Notes under the pieces: model-generated
What the model was told of the DNA's origin: nothing
Database searches by the model: none
Seen by the model: the letters and a program-made list of their open reading frames with translations, nothing else
Translations under genes and position numbers: made by a program
Shown here: piece after piece, positions 1-6,018 of the stretch
Numbering within the stretch: position 1 is the first letter of the stretch
How the letters are laid out: each line of letters begins with the position of its first letter
NCBI GenBank assembly: GCA_025923975.1
Contig: JAICEV010000208.1
Coordinates: 1 to 6,684, forward strand
Origin: Propionibacteriaceae bacterium
GTDB taxonomy: Bacteria; Actinomycetota; Actinomycetes; Propionibacteriales; Propionibacteriaceae
Direction of reading: 5' to 3'
Length of the DNA stretch: 6,684 nucleotides

Positions 1-1557
1 GACGCCCGGCATCACCGCAACCGGGATAGTGGCCACGGTGATCGGCACCGCTGTCTGCGACTGGACCTGATCAGCGAGCTCGTCGCGGTGTTCGGTCGTG
101 CCCCGATGTGACGACGATCGGTGCGGAGGTGGGCTGAGCACCCACGTGTCCTTGCTCCCGCCGCCCTGGCTGCTGTTGACGACGAGCTCTCCGGCAGGCA
201 AGGCGACGCGAGTCAGCCCGCCGGGGAGCACCCAGACGTCCTCGCCATTGTTGACTGCGAATGGTCGAAGATCGACATGGCGCGGCTCCAGGCAATCCTC
301 GATCAGTGTTGGCACAGTGGACAGCTGGACTACCGGTTGCGCAATCCAACTGCGAGGGTCCTCGCTCACCTGACGGCGCAGCTCATCAAGTTCACTCTTT
401 GTGGCACGTGGTCCGATCACAATGCCCTTCCCACCGGAGCCGTCAACCGGCTTGACAACTAGCTCGTCAAGGCGATCCAGTACTTCTGTGCGGGCTTCGG
501 CGTCCTCCAGCCGCCAGGTATCGACGTTGGCGATAATCGGATCTTCTCGCAGGTAGTACTTGATCAAGTCGGGGACGTAGGTGTAGATCAACTTGTCGTC
601 GGCTACGCCGTTGCCAATTGCATTGGCTAGCGCTACTCCGCCGGTACGTACGGCGTTCACCAGGCCGGGCACACCCAACATCGAGTCGCTGCGGAAGTGG
701 ACCGGATCGAGGAACTCATCATCGATGCGGCGGTAGATCACATCCACCCGCTGCAGCCCGGCGGTGGTGCGCATGAAGACCTTGCCACGGCGACACTCAA
801 GATCACGGCCCTCAACCAGCTCGACGCCCATGGTGCGCGCCAGCAGGGTGTGCTCGAAGTAGGCGGAGTTATAGACGCCCGGGGTGAGTACCACAACCGT
901 CGGTTCGTCGACGCCGGGCGGCGCGGCCTTGCGCAGTGCGGTGAGCAGCCGAGTTGGATAACCCGTCACTGGTCGGATGCGCTGGTTGGCGAAGGCTTCG
1001 GGCATCGCGGTGATCATGGCGTTGCGGTTGGTCATCACATACGAGACCCCGCTCGGTACCCGGACGTTGTCCTCGAGCACGCGTACGTCGCCGGCGGGAT
1101 TGCGGATCAGGTCCACACCAGCGACATGGATCCGCACGCCGTTGGCAGGCTTGATGCCCCACACTGCCCGGTGGAAGTGGGTCGAGGAAGTGACCAGCTG
1201 GCTGGGAATGACCCCGTCGGAGATCACCTTTGCGTCGGCGTAGATATCAGCCAGAAAGGCCTCGAGCGCTCGCACTCGCTGGGCGACACCGGCCTCGATA
1301 ATCTCCCACTCGGGCGACGCTATGACTCGCGGCACTAGATCGAGGGGAAAGGGCCGCTCTACTCCGCCGACATCGAAGGTCACGCCGGCTTGGGTGTAGT
1401 TGTTGGCAAGGGATTCCGCGATCATGCGGAGATCGTCTGAGGTTGATCGGCTGAGAGCGGAGTAGACAGCCTGGTACGACGGCCGGACGCTGCCCTCCGG
1501 GTCCATCATCTCGTCGAACGCATCACCTGCCCGATAGTTGGAAAGCACGTCCGCCAT
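1..1557 (-). CDS. Circularly permuted ATP-grasp protein (Rv2411c-like, DUF404/DUF407), 3' end outside window
   Basis: Predicted ATP-dependent ligase of the circularly permuted ATP-grasp family; the substrate is unproven, and family members are predicted to form amide bonds on peptides. From the ATG at 1557 the frame stays open for 519 codons to the window edge, so the stop is not seen. The N-terminus carries the family-like FDEMMDPEG and RPSYQAVY. The hallmark VLEDNVRVPSGVSYV is at residues 160-174, preceded by RIHVAGVDLIRNPAG. A glycine-rich nucleotide loop, VKPVDGSGGKG, is at 368-378, followed by EPRHVDLRPF, VLPGGLTRVALPAG and NSSQGGGSKDTWVL, whose lysine is residue 469. These match what I recall of Mycobacterium tuberculosis Rv2411c (about 550 residues), so the core is complete and only a tail is cut. 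The visible tail (475-519) starts proline-, serine- and charge-rich and ends in a hydrophobic stretch (AVPITVATIPVAVMPG). In related genomes an alpha-E protein and a transglutaminase-like protein usually follow; both would be off the left edge. A weak purine-rich RBS (GAGTAGG) lies 8 bases before the ATG. Family certain, reaction not. Confidence 0.93.
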   Translation of the reverse strand, partial: MADVLSNYRAGDAFDEMMDPEGSVRPSYQAVYSALSRSTSDDLRMIAESLANNYTQAGVTFDVGGVERPFPLDLVPRVIASPEWEIIEAGVAQRVRALEAFLADIYADAKVISDGVIPSQLVTSSTHFHRAVWGIKPANGVRIHVAGVDLIRNPAGDVRVLEDNVRVPSGVSYVMTNRNAMITAMPEAFANQRIRPVTGYPTRLLTALRKAAPPGVDEPTVVVLTPGVYNSAYFEHTLLARTMGVELVEGRDLECRRGKVFMRTTAGLQRVDVIYRRIDDEFLDPVHFRSDSMLGVPGLVNAVRTGGVALANAIGNGVADDKLIYTYVPDLIKYYLREDPIIANVDTWRLEDAEARTEVLDRLDELVVKPVDGSGGKGIVIGPRATKSELDELRRQVSEDPRSWIAQPVVQLSTVPTLIEDCLEPRHVDLRPFAVNNGEDVWVLPGGLTRVALPAGELVVNSSQGGGSKDTWVLSPPPHRSSSHRGTTEHRDELADQVQSQTAVPITVATIPVAVMPGV

Positions 1558-1608
1558 AGGCGGAGCCTACTCAAGGTCTCGTTACCTGAGCGTTAAGGAT
1601 TCACCTGC

Positions 1609-2673
1609 TCAAATAAACAGGCACGAGTCGCCGAACTCGTGCCAGAGATAGTGCTCGGCAACGGCGGCGTCGTAGGCGCGCTGGGTCAGCTCGGCGCCGG
1701 CCACGGACTCGACCAGCAGCAGATGGGATGCCTCAGGGTTGTGCCATCCCGTGATCAAGCCGTCGACAACCCGAACCGGTCGATCCGGAGAGATCACCAG
1801 ATCGCTCCATCCAGAGGATGCTGTCACGATCCCGTCCGGCCGAGCTGCAGACTCGATGGCACGGGTGGCTGTCGTGCCCACCGCGATCAGCCGGCCGCCC
1901 CGCGCTCGGGCCGAGTTGACCAGATGCGCGGTCGTCTCGCTGACCTCGAACCATTCCGGCTGCGGAGCCTCGCCCGCATCCTGGGAGGACAACCCGGTGT
2001 GCAAGGTGATCGGCGCGAAGATCACGCCCCGTGCCACCAGCCGGGCAACCAGCTCCGCGCTGAACGGCCGGGCCGCGCTCGGCATTTCCGCGCTGCCGGG
2101 ACAGAGGGCGAAGATCGTCTGGTAGGCCGAGATGGGAAACGAACCGTTGAGGTAGCCGTAACTGATCGGCCGCGCGTGCATCCGCAGGTAGCCGGAAACA
2201 CTCTGTGAGACGATGACCCGCCCACGCCAGAGCCGGTCCCCAACGCCGTTGGGGGAGGAGCTGGATTGGGGATACGGCGCGATGAGCTGCAGCGCGCCAC
2301 CGGCTGGGAGGGCGATGTCCTCACCGACTCGGCCGTCGAGAACCGGAGCTGAAGCGTCGGGCGGCGTACGCAGTTCGACAACCCGAGTACCGTCGCCGAG
2401 CCGGTTCGCGATGTGTACCACAACATCTGAACCGTTCCGTAGGCCGTCGAGCTGGCCCGGAACGGTGGCCGAGGTGTTGACCACCAGCACATCGCCGGCA
2501 CGCAGTTGGTCAGCGAGGCGGTAGAAGAAGGTGTGCTGGATGCCGGCCGGAGTTGCCACCATTAGCCGTACGCCGTCGCGCCGCAGGCCCCGCAGCTCGG
2601 GCGGCTCGGCTGCCGCGCTGTCTTCGCAAGATGCGAAGCGGGTGTCGGGCTGGGTCGCCAGCATGATGCTCAT
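1609..2673 (-). CDS. QueA-like protein (SAM:tRNA ribosyltransferase-isomerase family, divergent actinobacterial subfamily)
   Basis: 354 residues, about the size of E. coli QueA, which transfers and isomerises the ribosyl part of S-adenosylmethionine onto preQ1-tRNA to make epoxyqueuosine. QueA-type signatures run along the whole length: AGDVLVVNTSATVPGQLDG (59-77), YQTIFA (184-189), TLHTGLSS (223-230), EWFEV (240-244), RLIAVGTTATRAIES (261-275), SGWSDLVISP (287-296), VVDGLITGWHNPEASHLLLV (302-321) and a C-terminal HEFGDSCLFI. Motifs typical of true QueA are changed: the PTAGLHFT block reads PSAARPFS (198-205), HVGLGTF reads HTGLSSQ, the acidic/histidine stretch before EWFEV is missing, and the LPPYI region is replaced by SYGYLNGSFPISAY (171-184). 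I recall this same pattern in many actinobacterial QueA-like proteins, so it is a subfamily, not a damaged gene. Its ATG overlaps the SDR stop (ATGA) and has GAGG 4 bases upstream, so translational coupling is likely. Fold assignment is strong; a role in queuosine synthesis is doubtful. Confidence 0.93.
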   Translation of the reverse strand: MSIMLATQPDTRFASCEDSAAAEPPELRGLRRDGVRLMVATPAGIQHTFFYRLADQLRAGDVLVVNTSATVPGQLDGLRNGSDVVVHIANRLGDGTRVVELRTPPDASAPVLDGRVGEDIALPAGGALQLIAPYPQSSSSPNGVGDRLWRGRVIVSQSVSGYLRMHARPISYGYLNGSFPISAYQTIFALCPGSAEMPSAARPFSAELVARLVARGVIFAPITLHTGLSSQDAGEAPQPEWFEVSETTAHLVNSARARGGRLIAVGTTATRAIESAARPDGIVTASSGWSDLVISPDRPVRVVDGLITGWHNPEASHLLLVESVAGAELTQRAYDAAVAEHYLWHEFGDSCLFI

Positions 2674-3380
2674 TGCGCCTCTGCCCTCGCCGCGAGCGCT
2701 GCAATCAGCTCGGCTGCTTGATAGCGACCACTAGGCAGACGAGAGCCGACCAGAGCCACGACGATCGGCGCCACGGTCTCTGGCCCTGGGCGATCGCTGA
2801 TGTCCTCGCCCGGATAGGCAGCCTGGTGCATGGCGGTTTGCATATCGCCTGGGTCGAGGCTGTACCACCTGAAGTCTGGCTCCTCTGCTGCCCAGGTCAG
2901 CGTCTGGTGATCAAGCGCAGCCTTGCTGGACCCATAGCCGCCCCAAGTCTCGTAGTGCTCGACGCCCGCATCAGAGGACACGTTGATGATCACGGTCTGG
3001 GGATGCATTGCAGGCAGCAGAGCCCGGATCAGTTGCTGCGGAGCTACGACATTGGTACGCAGCAGCTGTTCGTACGCCTCAGGCTCAAGATCACGTAGCG
3101 CTGGCAGTGGTGATCCACCAAGATCGCTGGCGTTGTTGATCAATAGATCCAGTCGACCTGCCGCCACCACGGCAGCGACTAGCTGCTCGCGATGTGCCGG
3201 GTCGGCAACATCGCCGGGGAGGGCATGCACCGACGTGAGCTCCGATAGGGCCCAGGCCGTGCTCGCAAGCGGCTCCGCATGCCGAGCGTCGATCGTAAGA
3301 GTCCAGCCGCGGCGAGCCAGCTCAAAGGCCAGTGCTCGCCCCAACCCGATCGAGGCGCCAGTAATGAGTCCATGAGGCAT
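2670..3380 (-). CDS. Short-chain dehydrogenase/reductase (SDR), coupled to the QueA-like gene
   Basis: Classical-SDR NAD(P)-dependent oxidoreductase with a Rossmann fold; substrate unknown. Numbered from the upstream ATG at 3389 (239 aa), it has the cofactor motif TGASIGLG (10-17), an Asp after beta-2 (D34), the GDVAD turn (59-63), NNAS (85-88), helix-4 Asn N113, Ser138-Ser139, and Tyr152-x3-Lys156 as YGSSK, with S139 placed 13 residues before the Tyr as expected. DPGDMQT (179-185) is the usual post-active-site PG region, followed by AYPGEDISDRPGPE. The full catalytic set Asn-Ser-Tyr-Lys is present. I prefer the second ATG (3380, 236 aa, MPHGLITGAS), because a candidate promoter would start transcription there and its -10 overlaps the first ATG; neither ATG has a strong RBS. 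The stop overlaps the QueA-like ATG by 4 bp. SDR genes of this type beside QueA-like genes are, from memory, a recurring actinobacterial pair, which suggests a joint pathway, though the sequence does not show which. Confidence 0.93.
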   Translation of the reverse strand: MPHGLITGASIGLGRALAFELARRGWTLTIDARHAEPLASTAWALSELTSVHALPGDVADPAHREQLVAAVVAAGRLDLLINNASDLGGSPLPALRDLEPEAYEQLLRTNVVAPQQLIRALLPAMHPQTVIINVSSDAGVEHYETWGGYGSSKAALDHQTLTWAAEEPDFRWYSLDPGDMQTAMHQAAYPGEDISDRPGPETVAPIVVALVGSRLPSGRYQAAELIAALAARAEAQ

Positions 3381-3387
3381 GAACCCC

Positions 3388-3418
3388 ATTGTTCAACTTA
3401 AAGTCAACTTGAATTCAA
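3388..3418 (-). promoter_or_regulatory. Candidate MerR/SoxR-type promoter and operator for the SDR gene
   Basis: On the minus strand TTGAAT (3418-3413) and AACAAT (3393-3388) are separated by 19 bp and match the -35 and -10 consensus at 4 of 6 bases each. The spacer region holds the imperfect dyad TTCAAGTTGACTTTAA (3413-3398), with 6 of 8 pairs matching. Its inner 14 bases differ at two positions from the SoxR core TCAAGTTAACTTGA as I remember it. Long 19-20 bp spacers carrying a dyad are typical of MerR-family promoters. A start about 7 bases after the -10 falls at 3381-3380, on the second ATG of the SDR, implying a leaderless mRNA. AAGTTGA also occurs as a direct repeat with an 11-bp period, and CTTGAATTCAAG (3419-3408) is a perfect palindrome, so other regulators could bind. 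No MerR gene is in the window. Confidence 0.42.
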
Positions 3419-3448
3419 GGCCCGTGGCTACTAGCGCGCCGGGGAAAT

Positions 3449-5023
3449 TCATCGCGCCCGTCGGCCCTGAGATCTAGGCGCTTCCGGCTCATCCTCGATG
3501 GGCTCGTGAAGGTAGGTGAAATCGCCGAAATCATCATCATCATCATGACGTCGTAGCCTGCGGCGCTTGACCTGACTTTCGGCGGGAGCTGACTCGTCCC
3601 CATTTGATGGCGTGGGCTGAGGCCGCCGGTTACTACGGGGCAGCGTAGTAGTCGCCGTCTCCGGTGGCTCCGGTGTCGCGGCTGGGCGGCCTGGCGGCTG
3701 CTTCGGAAACGCCTTTTCCTTGACGGCCGCGGGCCGTTGGTCACGGACGGAATCAACGGTTCGACCCGTGCCGATCTGGCGTACGGAGCGACCTGCGCCG
3801 CTGGCACGCACGACAGCAACACCAACAGCTGTGGTGAGCGGCACTGCCAAGACCAGGCCGATCGAGCCCACCAGAATGCTCAGCACTTCGGCTGCGAACC
3901 GCTCGGTCAACACGACATCGAGCAGCGGCCGGTTATTGATCTTGATCAACAGAAACACGCCGAGCGACGCGCCAGCCGTCGCAAAGGCAATCGTGTACAC
4001 AGTCGAAGCAATGTGATCTCGGCCGATCCGCATCGCCCGGGAGAACAGACGCTTCTGCGTCGCGCCTTGATCCGCGAGCTCCCAGACTGCGGAGGCCTGA
4101 GTGATCGTCACATCGTTGAGGACGCCGAGACCCGCAACGATGATCCCGCAAATCACCACCGACGTCAGTTGGAGATCAGGCGCGGTAGCCGCCAGCACGT
4201 AGTCGTCTTCCGTCGCAACGCCGGTGAGGTGCGCCCACTTGGTGGCGAAATAGCCGAGCAGTGCTATCAAGATCAGCCCGAAGAGTGTCCCTACCAGGGC
4301 GGTCGTGGTACGAGCGCTGAACCCGTGGGCAGCGTATAGCGCGACGAACATGATCGCCGAGGAGCCGATCAGCCCGACCATGATCGGGTTAGACCCCGCT
4401 ATCAGTGCTGGGAACATGAATGTGATCAGAATGAAGCCGGCAAAGGCGAGGCCGATCAGCGCGGCGAAGCCGCGCCAGCGGGCAACCACAACAACGACAA
4501 CAGCGAAGATCAACCCCACGACCAACAGTGGCGTACTCCGGTCAAACTCAGAGAACTGGTAGGTCGCCGGCTGGTCTCCGGTCGACGGCAGACGCACCAA
4601 CTTGATGACCTGGCCGACCTCGACCCCCGACGAATACAGCGGGGCCGTTATCGGCACGGTCACCGCCTTGCCTTTGTCGTCGCCCCTCAGCAGTTCAGCT
4701 GTCAGGTCAGCACAGCGAGTATCAGTCACCCCGGATGTTGATCCTGCGAGTCCCTCGCACGAGATCTCCTTGATGCCGGTAATCCGCGCCGTCGGGAAGG
4801 TAACGCCCGGAACGCTGTAGCCGCCTACGTCGGAGTTCACATGGCGGGAGATGTCGCCGGGCCAGAAGGCAATCAACCCGACCAGAGTCCAGATCGCTAA
4901 CGGGATCAGGACGACGACGAGGATCCGCAGTGCGCGTTGGTGGCGGCGCAGTTCGTCGGGATTCACCAACGTTTGCGGACCGGTATTTGAAAGATGCTCT
5001 GAGCTTGAGTGTGAGTGAGCCAC
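3449..5023 (-). CDS. YibE/F-family polytopic membrane protein with charged C-terminal tail
   Basis: Multi-pass inner-membrane protein of the YibE/F family; the function is not established, and transport is only a guess. Starting at the GTG at 5023 it has 524 residues, with AGGCGG 4 bases upstream and a His/Ser-rich N-terminus (AHSHSSSEH). The frame is open a further 30 codons to an ATG at 5113, but that extension is arginine- and proline-rich and unlike the family. Hydrophobic segments lie near residues 31-54, 166-181, 186-210, 213-234, 241-263, 286-310, 338-360 and 377-405. Between the first two is a roughly 110-residue extracytoplasmic domain with two cysteines. The family-like block GLGVLNDVTITQASAVWEL is at 298-316, followed by MRIGRDHIASTVYTIAFA. 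After the last helix is a roughly 119-residue tail, first basic and proline-rich, then KRRRLRRHDDDDDFGD and an acidic end; with eight helices and a cytoplasmic N-terminus it would be cytoplasmic. The gene diverges from the DUF3152 gene and ends 59 bp before the SDR. Confidence 0.9.
   Translation of the reverse strand: MAHSHSSSEHLSNTGPQTLVNPDELRRHQRALRILVVVLIPLAIWTLVGLIAFWPGDISRHVNSDVGGYSVPGVTFPTARITGIKEISCEGLAGSTSGVTDTRCADLTAELLRGDDKGKAVTVPITAPLYSSGVEVGQVIKLVRLPSTGDQPATYQFSEFDRSTPLLVVGLIFAVVVVVVARWRGFAALIGLAFAGFILITFMFPALIAGSNPIMVGLIGSSAIMFVALYAAHGFSARTTTALVGTLFGLILIALLGYFATKWAHLTGVATEDDYVLAATAPDLQLTSVVICGIIVAGLGVLNDVTITQASAVWELADQGATQKRLFSRAMRIGRDHIASTVYTIAFATAGASLGVFLLIKINNRPLLDVVLTERFAAEVLSILVGSIGLVLAVPLTTAVGVAVVRASGAGRSVRQIGTGRTVDSVRDQRPAAVKEKAFPKQPPGRPAATPEPPETATTTLPRSNRRPQPTPSNGDESAPAESQVKRRRLRRHDDDDDFGDFTYLHEPIEDEPEAPRSQGRRAR
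3530..3547. repeat. ATC/GAT trinucleotide microsatellite in the YibE/F gene
   Basis: Five ATC units followed by ATG on the plus strand encode His-Asp5 (HDDDDD) on the minus strand, in the charged tail of the YibE/F protein. Slippage by whole units would stay in frame and only change the number of aspartates. Confidence 0.8.
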
Positions 5024-5160
5024 GATGCCGCCTAGTCTTAGTCCCCGTGAGTCGGCTACCTGGGGCGAGTTGGGACGACACCCCGCCGCATCGCGCGGTC
5101 GCTCGCCAGGCATCCAGGAGCAAACTCAGCCCACAATCTAACCCACGTCATCCTGGGCAT
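5024..5160. promoter_or_regulatory. Divergent intergenic region between the YibE/F and DUF3152 genes
   Basis: This 137-bp gap separates the GTG of the YibE/F gene (minus) from the GTG of the DUF3152 gene (plus), so it must hold promoters for both directions unless the starts lie further upstream. I see only weak candidates. Minus strand: TAAGAC about 11 bases before the GTG, overlapping the region of the AGGCGG RBS. Plus strand: CACAAT near 5132-5137 with no good -35. The location is inferred from gene layout; no promoter is securely read. Confidence 0.35.
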
Positions 5161-6018
5161 GTGAGGACCGATCACTCTGCTCGCAGCGGTCGGGCGGCAC
5201 GCCACCATCGTGGCGCTGCCGGTGTGGTCTCCGGGATCCTCGCTCTCGGCCTTATCGGGCTGTGCTTACGCACGTTGCCCACGGCGCTCACTGACAGTGA
5301 TCTCGTCTCTCGATTTGCTGGCCCGATCACCGGAATTCCCGTCGCTTCCGCGACCAGTGCAGTACCCGCGACACCATCGCCGACGGCGACTGCACAGCCC
5401 TCCACCTCGGCCAGCAGCAGCCTGAGTCAGGTGAAGTTGCTGGCGGAGCGCAAGGCCAAGCGCCTGCAACAGGTAGAGGTGCCAGGGAGTGGACCTGGTA
5501 CGTACCAGGCGGCCGAGAAAGCTGTGAAGCCGACATCCCCATACGGCGACCTGATCCGCTTCGACGTACGAGTTGAAGACGGGCTGGCCATCGATCCCGA
5601 CAAGGCCGCAGTGCTGATCCAGCGGATACTCGACGATAAGCGCAGCTGGACTGGCACCCGTCGTTGGCGATTCGAGCTCGCGCCGGTTGGCGAGCCCGCC
5701 ACGCTGCACGCCTACATCGTGACGCCAGAAACCACCGACCGGCTGTGCGCGCCGTACTTGACCCGCGGGGAGGTGTCGTGCCAGAACGGCAATCGGGTCG
5801 TCTTGAACGCCAAGCGTTGGCTCCTCGGCGTCGATTCCTACGGATCCGATCTCACCAGCTACCGGCGCTATCTGGTCAATCACGAATTCGGACACGCTTT
5901 GGGCAAGCGGCATGTGGCCTGCCCGGGCCCAGGGAGACTGGCGCCGGTGATGATGCAGCAGACCAAGGGACTCGGTGGTTGTCGGAAGAACCCATGGCCG
6001 CAAGCCAGCGAAGACTGA
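5161..6018 (+). CDS. DUF3152 metzincin-like zinc peptidase, membrane-anchored or secreted
   Basis: Predicted extracytoplasmic zinc metalloprotease-like protein of the actinobacterial DUF3152 family. From the GTG at 5161 it is 285 residues. It has an arginine/histidine-rich N-terminus (2-17), one hydrophobic segment (19-36, a signal anchor or signal peptide), a Ser/Thr/Pro/Ala-rich linker (about 60-90), a lysine-rich stretch, then the domain from about residue 100 to the end. Family-like blocks are RSWTG, LCAPYL (C196), SCQNG (C207), RVVLNAKRWLLG and YRRYLVNHEFGHALGKRH. H241-E242-x2-H245-x2-G248-x2-H251 fits the metzincin zinc motif HExxHxxGxxH, and APVMMQQT (261-268) fits a Met-turn. Cysteines 196, 207, 254 and 274 could form two disulfides outside the cell. 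The frame is open upstream to an ATG at 4930, but that would run across the YibE/F start and bury the signal segment, so I reject it; no strong RBS precedes the GTG. No substrate is known. Confidence 0.9.
   Translation: MRTDHSARSGRAARHHRGAAGVVSGILALGLIGLCLRTLPTALTDSDLVSRFAGPITGIPVASATSAVPATPSPTATAQPSTSASSSLSQVKLLAERKAKRLQQVEVPGSGPGTYQAAEKAVKPTSPYGDLIRFDVRVEDGLAIDPDKAAVLIQRILDDKRSWTGTRRWRFELAPVGEPATLHAYIVTPETTDRLCAPYLTRGEVSCQNGNRVVLNAKRWLLGVDSYGSDLTSYRRYLVNHEFGHALGKRHVACPGPGRLAPVMMQQTKGLGGCRKNPWPQASED
5984..5988 (+). promoter_or_regulatory. Ribosome binding site of the acetyltransferase gene
   Basis: GGAAG 5 bases before the ATG at 5994, inside the end of the DUF3152 coding region. It is the main argument for the 201-residue start over the GTG at 6063. 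Confidence 0.45.

Noticed and set aside
697..1338. 213-codon plus-strand open frame
   Set aside because: It lies wholly antisense to the conserved core of the ATP-grasp gene; the translation is His/Gly-rich with no family-like motif.
1639..2208. 189-codon plus-strand open frame
   Set aside because: It is antisense to the conserved C-terminal half of the QueA-like gene, with no motif of its own.
3408..3419. Perfect 12-bp palindrome CTTGAATTCAAG as a terminator after the YibE/F gene
   Set aside because: It has no loop and no T-run, and its AT-rich stem is weak; it fits better as part of the promoter/operator cluster.
3431..3457. GCGCG...CGCGC hairpin around the YibE/F stop
   Set aside because: A 5-bp stem with a long loop and no T-run is too weak to call a terminator.
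4930..5160. 77-codon N-terminal extension of the DUF3152 frame
   Set aside because: It would overlap the start of the divergent YibE/F gene and place the hydrophobic signal segment in the middle of the protein; the extension has no recognisable content.
5664..5993. Upstream part of the open frame that contains the acetyltransferase
   Set aside because: It is an arginine-rich shadow of the DUF3152 zinc-site region in another frame; the GNAT homology begins only around 6050.
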